A DNA stretch of 64,000 nucleotides from Aquarana catesbeiana (Eukaryota > Chordata > Amphibia > Anura > Ranidae), in NCBI RefSeq assembly GCF_042186555.1, contig NC_133328.1, forward strand, positions 357,428,984 to 357,492,983. Reading direction: 5' to 3'. This document shows positions 46,086 through 56,699 of the stretch, in pieces. The notes under the pieces are model-generated. The model was not told the origin of the DNA, did no database searches, and saw only the letters and a program-made list of their open reading frames with translations. The stretch's first letter is position 1; each line of letters opens with the position of its first letter. The position numbers and the translations under genes were made by a program.

Positions 46086-48519
46086 GGCTGGGTTCACACT
46101 AGTGCGACAAACACTCCGACATTGGGAGCTCGTGTCGCATGACGTGTGAAAATCAATGTTTCCCTATGGGAGCCGTCCTAACTGGTCCGACACAAGTCGG
46201 TCCGACTTTGAAAATGCTCCCTGTACTACTTTGGTCTGATTTTGATCCTACTTCAGCCCATTGACTATTGTTGAACTCGGATCAAAGTCGGATCGCCGTC
46301 TCGCATGATCCGACTTTGGCATGCGACTTGTGCTCAGATGATCTTGAGGGGGAACTCTGTGCCAAATTTTACATAAAGAACCGGCATGGGTTCCCCCTCC
46401 AAGAGCATACCAGACCCTTGGGTCTGGTATGGATTTTAACCACTTCCCGACCAGCGCATGCAGATGTATGTCGGTAGAATGGCACGGCTGGGCAAATGGG
46501 CGTACCTGTCAGTCCCATTTGAATTCCCCGCCGTGCCATTGCATGCGCATCGGCCGGGAGCTCCGTGAGTCGGGTCGCGGGTCTCGTGGACTTGATTGCC
46601 TCACGGAGAGGACGAACGGGGAGATGCTGATGTAAACAGCATCTCCCCGTTCTGCCTAGTGACAGTGTCACTGATCTCTGTTCCCTGTCATCCTTGTCAC
46701 AGCTAGCCCATCCCCCCTACAGTTAGAACACATCCCTAGTACTGACTTAACCCCTCCCCGCCCCCTAGTGGTTAACCCCTTCACTGCCAGTGTCATTTAC
46801 ACAGGAATCATTGCATTTTTATAGCACTGATTGCTGTATAAATGACAATGGTCCCAAAAATGTGTCACAAATGTCCGATGTGTCCGCCATAATGTCGCGG
46901 TCACAATAAAAATCGCTGATCGCCGCCATTACTAGTAAAAAAGAAAAAAAAAATTATTAATAAAAATGCCATAAAACTATCCCCTATTTTGTAAACGCTA
47001 TAACTTTTGCGCAAACCAATCGATGATGGCTTTTTTTTTTTTTTTTTTTACCAAAACAATGTAGAAGAATACGTATCGGCCTAAACTGAGGGATGAAAAT
47101 GTTTTTTTAATTATTTTTTGGGGATATTTATTATAGCAAAAAGTTAAAAATAATGCTTTTTTTTTCAAAATTGTCGCTATTTTTTTGTTTATAGCGCAAA
47201 AAATAAAAACCGCAGAGGTAATCAAATACCACCAAAAGAAAACTCTATTTGTGGGAAAAAAAGGACGTCAGTTTTGTTTGGGAGCCACGTTGCGCGACCA
47301 CGCAATTGTCAGTTAAAGCGACGCAGTGCCGAATCGCAAAAAGTGCTCTGGTCAGGAAGGGGGTAAATTTCTTCCGGGGCTGAAGTGGTTAAGGGGAACC
47401 CCCTACACCGAAAAAAAAAAGGTGTGGGTCCCCCCAAAATCCATACCAGACCCTTATCCGAACACGCAGCCCGGCCGTTCAGGAAAAGGGGGGGGACGAG
47501 CAAGCGCCCCCCCCCCCAAACCGTACCAGGCCGCATGCCCTCAACATGGGGGGGTGGGTGCCAAAGCACCTTGTCCCCATGTTGATGAGGACAAGGGCCT
47601 CTTCCTGACAACCCTGGCCATTGGTTGTCGGGGTCTGCGGGTGGCTTATCAGAATCTGGGAGCCCCCTTTAATAAGGGGGCCCCCAGATCCTGGCCCCCC
47701 ACCCTATGTGAATGAGTATGGGGTACATCGTACCCCTACCCATTCACCTAGGGAAAAAAAGTGTTAATAAAAAAAACACACTAGACAGGCTTTTAAAGTA
47801 ATTTATTCGGCAGCTCCGGGGGTCTTCTTCCGACTTCGGTGGTCTCTTCCTTCTTCTCCACGGTCTCTTCCTTCTTCTCCGTGCTCTCCGGTTTTTCTCC
47901 CGCTCTCCAGTACCTTCTGCCAGGCTCCTCCGCTATCTTCTGCTCTTTTGCCCGCTCTTTTGCTAGCGGTGGCCCGGTCTTCTCCGCCATCTTCTTCCCT
48001 CTTCTCTTCTTCCGGTGTTGACACAACGCTCTCTCCCATTATCCCCCGGGACTGTGACGTCATAAGGGGCAGGGTCACCGGGTGACATCACCCGGTGACC
48101 ATGCCCCATCCCTATATGTCATTACGGAGCGCGCACACGGCATTACAGGAAATAGACAGCGGAGAAGACCGCAGGGTGCCCCCCTGCCCCAAAACACCCA
48201 CCCCTCCATGTTGAGGGCATGCGGCCTGGTACAGTTCAGGAGGTGGGGGGGGGGGGCGCTCGCTCGTCCCCACTCCTTTTCCTGACCGGCCGGGCTGCTT
48301 GCTTGGATAAGGGTCTGATATGTTTTTTCGGCGTAGGGGGTGCCCTTTAAAATCCATACCAGACCCAAGGGCCCCCTCAAGATTCATACCAAGTGCCTGG
48401 TATTGGCGGGGATCCAAATCGAAACCCGTTTATTGAAAGTCGGACGTTTGTCGGCGTCAAGTCGAAAGTCGCAGGGCAAAGTAGGATGGCTGTCGTGTCG
48501 CACCAGTGTTAACCCGGCC
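46086..48519. mobile_element. Inverted-repeat element with GGCTGGGTTCACACT ends, carrying a nested element
   Basis: The left end GGCTGGGTTCACACTAGTG and the right end (inverse of GGCCGGGTTAACACTGGTG) match closely. TTGA/TTAA flanks suggest a TTAA target. The interior has GATTTTAAGGGGAACCCC-type and CATGCCCTCAACATGGGGG words and a run of TCTTCCTTCTTCTCC repeats (47840-47890). No convincing gene; frames in the G/C-rich parts are chance. A CCACTT-family element (46440-47388) has split it. Confidence 0.7.
46440..47388 (-). mobile_element. CCACTT-family TTAA element nested in the element above
   Basis: The ends CCACTTC and GAAGTGG are perfect inverted repeats. TTAA stands on each side (46436-46439, 47389-47392). 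Removing it joins GGTATGGATT to TTAAGGGGAACC, the normal host-element sequence. 949 bases, non-coding. Confidence 0.88.
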
Positions 48520-49312
48520 TTAACCACTCTAAATTGTCATTTAGCTATGGCATGTGAGTGATTTAAAAGAACAACTGGGTAAAAAATAAAAATTAGAATT
48601 TTTTTAAAGACAAATGACAAAATGGAGCATAGTTTTTCACCCAAACCAGAGGTAACCCACAACTGATTTGACCATCAAAATTCAGGCAGCATCTTCAAAG
48701 TTACCATCAATTCATTGAATTTTCATGGGTTAATAGGTGTTCTGTGGGAAATATCTTCTTCCAGAACGCAGATTTAAAAGGGAGGTTTCTCTTGCCAATG
48801 ACACTTTACTTAGTGATTGTAGGCCCTGGCCTTACCTTTCGTGGGTATTGAAAATGTGACTATAATTGGGGGATGAGAGAAAGTGAAAGATAAGGTTCAC
48901 ATACAAAACATTTAGAATAAAAATATTGAAGTGGCCATTAATTGGTATGCAGTTGATTTGATTACTATCCATATGTATCATTTCAAACTCTAGAAGACTG
49001 GAGGGTGATGGTGTTTACTAAAAAATATGTCCTGTGGATATAAATAATAGTTTGCCAAATGCTGTTGAATATTGGTACCCAATGGCATTGACAATGACAT
49101 ACTTTCTTTTTAATAGTTCCTCTGGTGTCATCTGAGGGGGAGTTTAAGCTCTGAAGGTGCCTCCAGAGGTTTCTGGGGAGGTGGTAGATGAGAAGAAGCC
49201 ACAGACAAACCTGGGAGGTCCCAGTTGTGAATATAACCCAGTCTGTCCTTCTGTTATTTTCAGGAGTTGACAGTAAAAGGACATCTACTCTGCATTTTAT
49301 TGGGTGTGTGTG

Positions 49313-49364
<52 letters not shown>

Positions 49365-50088
49365 AATGCACAGTAACCTCCTTTTCAGCGACAGCTCCTT
49401 GCTCGCATTGTGTAAAAAATGCTAACAACATTGCACTGCATCCACCAAACGCCACAAAAAGGTGCCTTTTTGTTTTTCACGACATTTATTTTTTATGAGT
49501 GTTACATTGTATGAGACTAGCTAGTCAGTTTTAGCTTAAAACAGTTACATAAAAAAGCTTAGTTCACCCTTACAGCTAAGGCTGATATTGTAACAGCAAA
49601 TTCTACCATGAGAAATTCACATGTAGCTAAGGCTAAAGCTAAAGTAGATTCTGTCTATTTGCATCTAATGGTGAACTTGTCAACATTGTCTAAATGTACA
49701 GGTGGTTGAAAACTATAGCCTAAATAATGTTAGGGTGAAGCAGCTATATGCTTAGGATTTTCTAACAATTTGTATATATTTTATAGATCTCATCTTCATG
49801 CTGCATATGAAGCCCTTGCTGAAAGAGGCCAAAGAAAGAGAGGAGCCACTGCATCTCTTAGTTTTTTTTTGTCAATGTGCATAGGTGGCTCATGGAGTTA
49901 TAATAGCAGTATCTTTTGGTGAATATTAGGACATCACCATCACTGGACCTCCAGGTTAGGCTGCAGTGCCTGCACTATGCGACTGTGGACAGGGACTTCC
50001 ATAGGCAACAGAAACAGCAGAAAGAGGCTGCATACTTTAGCAATCTACTAGTGGAGATACAATCAGTTTTCCCCCAGGCTGTCAACAT
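48520..50088. other. No recognised gene; microsatellite inside
   Basis: Mostly unique-looking, A/T-rich sequence. An (AT)n tract of about 45 bases lies at 49315-49360. A short plus frame near 49914-50096 is open, but I do not recognise it. Confidence 0.4.
49315..49360. repeat. (AT)n microsatellite
   Basis: An uninterrupted run of alternating AT, about 22 units. Confidence 0.95.
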
Positions 50089-50096
50089 GTTGGGAG

Positions 50097-50330
50097 CAGC
50101 GGCGGTCCGTAATGCAGGGGCGCCGCCCCCCTATCCATGCATCTGGCTCCTAATCTACATGCCGGGCACTGGATACGTGGATTCCAATGTTTTTTTTTTT
50201 TTTTTTAAGCACGTGATTAAAGCCAGGGGCTCTAATAGGCTTCAAAAAAGGGTGGGCTCGGGCGCAGAGGGTGGCTGTGGGTACATTGTTTGCCACCCAC
50301 CCCGAAAAAATGTACCACCAGCCACCACTG
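50097..50330. mobile_element. hAT-type MITE with perfect 8-bp target duplication
   Basis: The ends CAGCGGCGGT and (inverse) CAGTGGTGGC are imperfect 10-bp inverted repeats in the CAGNG style of hAT elements. GTTGGGAG is present exactly at 50089-50096 and 50331-50338. The 234-base interior is non-coding and contains a long T run. Confidence 0.85.
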
Positions 50331-50338
50331 GTTGGGAG

Positions 50339-51669
50339 TTCATTCATTCTTTGGAGGTTTACCCTGAGGAGAGGGGCTAGTATGTAGGGGCATGCATGGT
50401 GGATTGAGGGAGGGTAAGGGGCTATTATTTAGAGGGAGTAGTTTGACCTTTTTTGTGTCAAAGCAAGGTCACATGTATGTTATTAATATTTTGAATTCAG
50501 AAAAGGTAAACATTTTTAAACAGCACATTTATTTTTTTGTGTGTTCACTGCTGTTTTTTTATTATTGTAATGCAAAGGCATTATGTTGGCCACAAATTAT
50601 CATAAATGAACTGTCCTACAAGTTTAATAGACATTCTTACATAAGTGACATTTCACCACATAATAAACATGACACCCAAGACACAAGCTGCTACTTTAGT
50701 CGAAAAACAAGCCCCTTTTGTCGAAAAAACCTCTTCTTCTTTCTCATAGCAATTTTTTATGTTTTGTGTACACTTGTATAGCGCATGCCCTTGATGTCTC
50801 AAAGAGAACCTGTCTCTTACACTGGGCTTATCAGTTCCCCATGTAATAGCAATTAAATTAGGCAAAAAAATAAAGTTACAGAAAATGTTTTTACACCAGT
50901 AATCCTCTTTCCACGTAGTCACAATGACTGCACATCTAAGAAAGACTGCCCACCTGCGAGGGGTAGGAAACCGATAATAAATTAAGGCAAGACCAACCCC
51001 TTCCTCAATGTATAAAATAGTAGCAGAAAAATCCAAACACCAGGAAGGGTATAAGGCTATGTCTTATTGGTGACTACATGGAAAGGGAATTACCAGTAAA
51101 TATTACTATAGCTTTTTCCACTACGTCCCATGACCTGAGAGATATGACAGATAAATAACTCATGGGTAGGAAGCTGAAGATAATATTGTCTGTCAAAAGT
51201 CTGCCTTCTGATCTAGATCCATCTCAAGCCTGTAGTGTGCTGGACAAATTGGAAACACTTGACCACGTATTATCTCTACATCTCTGATTCACCTTGGCTG
51301 TGGCAGCCTTAGCCCAAGAGTTACAGATCAATCTGGTACAGTGTACCTTTTAGCTTTTTAGGAAGAGGCTTATTGACAGTTCTGTATCTACAAAGGATGA
51401 CTTGGCTGATCAATCTGGCAATTGTGATCTTCTTAGCCTTATGGTCTTTATTCTATCCTTGGGTTTGAGTAGCACAGTTGTTTTTGTATGTCTTTTAATG
51501 TGTGCTTTACCTGACAACACACCTGAGGAGATTGCTCACCAACTGCGAGGAACAGGAAACAGAGAGGGTTAATAAAGGCAAGACCGGTCTCTTCCTCTGT
51601 GATTTCTTGTTCCTTGCAAGGGCAGGAAAAGAGCACTGCCATGGAACCTCAGGTGGGGATTTCAGTGTC
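50339..51669. other. No recognisable gene
   Basis: Several short frames on both strands, none with a known domain. Confidence 0.4.
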
Positions 51670-52310
51670 CTCTCCTCTGGTGTTGCTCCCATTCAGACTG
51701 GACAGATATACTGCAGCAGAATGGCTCTCCTAGGCGAAATTCCGTGTATATATATGGCTTTGCGCAGGGGAGCCGGCTGTGCACAGGAGAGCCACCGGAG
51801 GCACACATGCCTGCTCCATACTGGGGGACCCTATACACGTGGCCTGCGGGCGCGATTGCTGTTGGCCGGACGCGATTGCTGCCAGCCACGTGCGATCGCG
51901 TGCACGAGAGCCAGCACTGGGATTTGTGTGTGGAAACACACAAATCCCTGTGCTGTCAGAGGAGGGAAGACGGATCCTGTATTCCTACAAGTAGGGACAG
52001 TGATCTGTCATTTCTCCTTGTTAGTCCCATCCCCACACAGTGAGGGAACACAGTTAACCCCTTGATCGCCCCCTAGTGTTAACCCCTTCCCTGCCAGTGA
52101 CATTTATACAGTAATTGGTGCATTTTTATAGCACTGATCGCTCTATTAATGTCAGTGGTCCCAAAAATGTGTCAAAAGTCTCTGATCTGTCTGTCTCAAT
52201 ACCACTAAAAATAAATAAAAATGCCATAAAAATATATACAATTATTGCGATTTTATTTTTATATATATATATTGTGTGTGTATATGTGTATGTATATATA
52301 TATATGTGTA

Positions 52311-52374
<64 letters not shown>

Positions 52375-52472
52375 CCAAAAATATGTAGAGAAATACATAT
52401 TGGCCTAAACTGATGAAGATTTTTTTTTTTTTTTAAATTTGGGGGATATTTATTAAAGCAAAAAGTAAATAT
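51670..52472 (-). repeat. CCACTT-family element, one end lost
   Basis: It follows the same order as 40872-41833: a GC-rich part, then CCCCTTGATCGCCCCCTAGTG, TTTTTATAGCACTGATCGCT, ACCAAAAATATGTAG and GGGGGATATTTATTAAAGCA. It stops before the family terminus. Confidence 0.65.
52250..52367. repeat. Compound TA/TG microsatellite
   Basis: Runs of TATATA and TGTGTG lie inside the element above, between conserved family words. Confidence 0.9.
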
Positions 52473-52745
52473 ATATCGTCTGAGGCAGACAGGGAGTCCT
52501 CACTGTGTTCCCCCTCATGTCTAGTCTGCTGTATTTTGGCAGCAACTCTGCCATGGGTCTGAGACTGAAAGATGTCAGGAATGCTGCGGGTTCCTGAGGT
52601 GGAGGATGATCTATGCTGATGAGGACCTGGTGTGGATTTATTCGGTCTGCCCATAACAGATTTTGTGGCTGGAAGAGGTAAAATCAGCCCCAGGGTGTGC
52701 AAGAGCTCCTTTATGCAGCTGCCATTCTTGCTGAATGCCAAGCCA
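52473..52745 (-). pseudogene. Possible L1/Tx1 ORF1 N-terminal fragment
   Basis: On the minus strand a frame reads MGRPNKSTPGPHQHRSSSTS, then GTRSIPDIFQSQTHGRVAAK and SEDSLSASDD. A small basic/Ser-rich start followed by a SIPD(I/L)F motif and acidic serines resembles the beginning of frog L1-type ORF1 proteins. The piece ends abruptly on both sides. The identification is tentative. Confidence 0.3.
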
Positions 52746-52754
52746 TGCCCCCCA

Positions 52755-52895
52755 CAAGTGGTCTACTTAGACAACATTTCGTTTTTTCACCTAAACAGGT
52801 GTTCCATCATCACCATGTCCATACTGTTCTCCAGCGGTTTTGGACTAACAACCTCTGTGTAAAGCTGGAGAAATGCGTCTGAGGCTCCTGTAGTA
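52755..52895 (+). pseudogene. Ty3/gypsy reverse transcriptase fragment
   Basis: With small frame changes, the plus strand reads VVYLDNISFFH and then HHHHVHTVLQRFWTNNLCVK and LEKC. This matches the YLDDIL(I/V)FS...H..HV..VLQRL..N.LY.KLEKC catalytic region of Ty3/gypsy RT. The second catalytic Asp is changed to Asn (GACAAC). About 45 residues only. Confidence 0.6.
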
Positions 52896-52959
52896 CTTTT
52901 TTGAGGACATACCATTTCTTAGGGAGGCATGCGCCAAATCTCCATAAGGTATCTGCTTC

Positions 52960-53271
52960 TGTGGATTAGCCCCTACTTGCCAGCCTCAGGGACACGCAAA
53001 TATTATTTGGTTTTTCCAGCTATTCTATGGATCTTCCACCTGCCAAGTGTTGCTGTGGTATCTGGATTGTCATGGTAACTGTTTTGATTATTGGTCCGAG
53101 GTCACTAATTTTATCAGTACGACTCTCCAGATTCCCAAGATATGCAACCTTTTACAGTGCTTATTAGGTTATATTGAGGACGATACCCTCCCTAATGAAA
53201 TGTTATGTCAGAAAATTAATGTTGATACTTTGGAAATCTAATGTTCTTCCCTCTCTAACTTTATGGCTTAA
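52960..53271 (+). pseudogene. L1/Tx1-like LINE ORF2 C-terminal relic, part 1
   Basis: Frames give FWSEVTNF-type text (DYWSEVTNFISTTLQIPK), LLGYIEDDTLPNEM and LPSLTLWL, like the region after the RT in L1/Tx1 ORF2. The reading TLWLN continues exactly into 54660 if the two elements between are removed. Confidence 0.6.
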
Positions 53272-53766
53272 AGTGGAGTTCCACCCACTTTTACAACTCT
53301 TCAGCATCCCTCACTAAACTGTGCACTGTAAACAAATTGGATATTTTTAAAATTTTTTTTCTCAGCACCTACTGTATATCTGCTGTATTCATTTTTCACT
53401 TCCTCCTCCCTGGCCGCGGCCCATCGCATCATTTCCTGTTTGCAATGCCTCCTGGGAAGGGGCGGCAACTTCCTCTGAAACTGCCATTGCTATGGAAACC
53501 TGACCTGAAACCTATTACACTGCTTGTGCTGCACTGAACATGTGCAAGATCTGCAAGGATGAGATCCAGGAAGAAATACAGTCTGGCTTCAGATGCCCAC
53601 ACTTAAGATGGCCACGGCCTGCTGTAAGTTTATAAAATAACAAACTACTGCTATAAACTAACAAAACAGAGCTTAGTTTACAGACTAACTTTACTAGAAT
53701 ACATTAAGCTTGTGTATTATAGGGGTATTTTTATTTAAAAAGTATAATTTCGGCCGGAACACCACT
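53272..53766 (+). repeat. TTAA-type MITE, AGTGGAGTTCCA family
   Basis: The left end AGTGGAGTTCCACCC follows TTAA (53268-53271). The right end GGAACACCACT precedes TTAA (53767-53770), which is also the left target of the next element. The family is also at 29677-30129. Confidence 0.85.
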
Positions 53767-53770
53767 TTAA

Positions 53771-54655
53771 CCACGTAAGGACCGGAAGGATTTACCCACT
53801 TTCTGACCAGGCTATTTTTGTGATATGGCACTGCGTTACTTTAACTGACAATTGCATGGTCGTGCGATGCTGTACCCAAATAAAATTTATGTCCTTTTTT
53901 CCCCACAAATAGAGCTTTCCTTTGGTGGTATTTGATCACCTCTGCGATTTTTATTTTTTACTTTCTGCTATAAAACATACCCAATAAAAAAAAATTTTTA
54001 AATCGAATTTCTTGATCAATTTATGCCAATAAGTATTGTGCTACAAAAAACAATAAGTGTATATTGATTGGTTTGAGCAAAAGTTATAGCGTCTACAAAA
54101 TAGGGAATATTTATGGATTTTTCATTTTTTTACTAGTAATGGCAGTGCTAAGTGATTTTTAGCGGGACTGTGACATTGAGGCGGACAGATCAGACATTTT
54201 TGACACTGTTTTGTGAACAAGTGACACTAATACAGTGATCAGTGCTAAAAATATGCACTGACATTGTACTAAAGACACTGGCAGGGAAGGGCTTAACATC
54301 AGGGGCAAGCAAAGGGTTAACTGTGTTCCCTCAGTGTGTTTCTAACTGTATGGGGGGATGGGCTGCCTGGGACAACACACAGATCTGTCTTCCTGCATAG
54401 AAGGAACAAGATCCTGTGTCATCCCCTGTCAGAATGGAGTCCTGCCTTGTTTACTTCGGCAGACCCCTGTTCTGTCTCTGTGGGGAACAATCGCAGGCGG
54501 ACGTCGAGTCCGCCGGACCCGCTGATTGGCTCCCCCGCTGGCCAATCACGCGCACGCCCACAGAACTGCGTACACGAACCAACATACACCTACGTCGATT
54601 TGCGCAGCCGAGCCAGCTTGCCGCAGTATAACTGCGGCGGCTGGTCGACAAGAGA
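53771..54655 (+). repeat. TTAA-type element, CCACTT family
   Basis: It begins CCACGTAAGGACCGGAAGG after the shared TTAA and ends GACAAGAGA before TTAA (54656-54659). It has the family interior (CTTTGGTGGTATTTGATCAC, TTTACTAGTAATGGCAGTGC). Confidence 0.85.
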
Positions 54656-55060
54656 TTAATCTTGTTAACCAAGCAGTACCTATGCATTACCTTAATGTAT
54701 GAAGCCCAGGGCTGCCTGAGATATTTGACAAGGTCTGGTCTCCCTAGTTACAGTAGATTCACAAGATACGGTTGCTCTAAAGTAGTTTTGTATACCCGCA
54801 TGTTTATGAATGTATAATGTCAATGGCTGTGAGGAAAGTCCATCTATATTTTTGTGTCTCCTGTGATACAGAACTTATTATGTTATGATCTGACCTGGGA
54901 CCCTGATCAATGGCCCCTTTCCATTATCAATGTAGTACTATGTATGGGCATGTTGATATGCATTCTTGTTCTGTACTTTTCTGAGCTGCCAAGTGCCTAC
55001 GTTTGGCGCCTATGTTTGTGAAAACCTCAATAAATATACCCTTTAAAAAAAAAAAAAAAT
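54656..55060 (+). pseudogene. L1/Tx1-like LINE relic, part 2 (3' end with poly(A))
   Basis: It continues the ORF2 C-terminus (LVNQAVPMHYL, then FDKVWSP), a 3' untranslated region, AATAAA at about 55031 and an A-run at 55046-55060. It is the same insertion as 52960-53271. 55061-55343 shows nothing recognisable. Confidence 0.65.
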
Positions 55061-55343
55061 GTTCCCTGGTTTTGCTTCCCTCAGCACAGGCACTCTGACT
55101 GGATTTCTGTACTCCTATCAGCTGAGTTGGCCCTGAACAATCATCCTAAATCCAGTTCCAGGGTCTAGAGAAGGATCCCAGGATTCCATTTCCCTTTCTA
55201 ACTTCTTTCAAAGTACCAGCTACAGCTCAGGCACCTCATTCTATGAAAACCATTTGGTCTCAAGTTTCTGATTCATTGCTGTAGGTTACCCAATGCCAGA
55301 AGTGGTTTGCTGAATGATATCGGCAAGTTGTTCCTATCTTTAA

Positions 55344-55870
55344 GCACTTCAGCCCCGGAAGGATTTACCCCCTTAATGACCAAAGCATTTTTTACAATTT
55401 TGGCACTGTGCTGCTTTAACTGGTAATTGCACAGTCATGCAATGCTGTACCCAAACAATTTTTTTTTTAATGATTTTTTCCACAAATAGACCTTTCTTTT
55501 GGTGGTATTTGTTCACCTCCTGTGGTTTTTATTTTTTGCAATTATAAACAAAAAAAGACCTGAAAAAAAATTCTATTTTCTACTTTTTGTTAGAAAAAAA
55601 CTACAATAAACAAAATTTTATTCATACATTTAGGCCAAAATGCATTCAGCCACATGTCTCGGGTAAAAAAAGATTCAGTAAGCGTATATTTATTGGTTTG
55701 CGCAAAAGTTATAGTGTCTACAAACTAGGATACATTTTCTGTAGTTTACACAGCTTTTAGTTTATGACTGCCTATCTCATTTCTTGAGGTGCTATAATGG
55801 AGGAGCAGTACAACCCCCCCCCCATGACCCAATTTTGGCAAGTAGATACCCCAAGGAAATTGCTGAGAGG
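55344..55870 (+). repeat. CCACTT-family element, left part (split by L1)
   Basis: It starts GCACTTCAGCCCCGGAAGG after TTAA (55340-55343) with family words (TTTCTTTTGGTGGTATTTG). It leads into CTTGGCAAGT-type text and is cut at CTGAGAGGCTT (55863-55873) by the L1 insertion. Confidence 0.75.
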
Positions 55871-56699
55871 CTTTTTTTTTTTTTTTTTTTTTTCAGTTTT
55901 AAATACTGTTTATTGAAAAATAAATAACAGTACAAAATTATCAAACTGGCATAGACCACCAGGAGATACAAAGCAATGTAAGTTACCATAGTGTCAAGCT
56001 GTACATGTACCTCCTCTTGATTCATGAACGAGAGAGGAGTGTAGACATATGAGGACTCAAGGTCAACATTCAATATTCTATTTCCTAGTGTAAGGCCGCC
56101 AGAGCTCAGGTCAGGGAACCTATAGTTCGCGGGTACCAGAGTTCCTCCAGGGTCGGCCGCGAACCCCGAATGGGAACCAGCTGTACGCGAACCTTCCCAG
56201 AGGGAACCCGGGAGAGCCTAATGGCATTTTCTGAACCTGTCCTGAGCTCACGGACCGCCCATGGTTGAGCCATTGAGAGCTCTATTGTTTCATAGAAGGA
56301 ATAAAAAACAGACTATGAGCCTAACTTTAGCAAAAAAAGAAAGTATCACTTCTACAGGGGACTAACCCCAAAACTTAGAGTAGGTACCTGCTAGGTCACT
56401 ATTATGTGACTTTTCCCCTTTTTTAAATTGTATAGCCCTAATATGTCTATTGAGGAATAATATACAGTTAAGGGGGTTTCTGCCAGGTACTCTATGCTCA
56501 ACGTTTGCTCAACTTAATTAGAATAAGTTTAGACGTAAGACATTAGGGTTAAAGAGAAAAGAGGAAGAAGAAAGGGGAAAAGGGTGGGGAAGGAAGGAAG
56601 AGAGATGGGGTGAGAAGGTTAGGGTCAGGAATCCTTGAGGAGAAGGGGTCAGACCTGGATCCGACCTGGACCCGGGGGGCTCCCAGCCCATATACTGAT

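Noticed and set aside
47309..48417. Multiple 60-130-codon frames, including Glu/Lys-rich ones at 47793-48078
   Set aside because: They come from G/C runs and a TCTTCC repeat inside an inverted-repeat element. No conserved domain.
49315..49360. TATA-like promoter
   Set aside because: It is a plain (AT)n microsatellite with no gene next to it.
51502..52065. 187-codon plus-strand frame
   Set aside because: It runs across the edge of a CCACTT-family repeat, whose other copies are non-coding and do not keep this frame.
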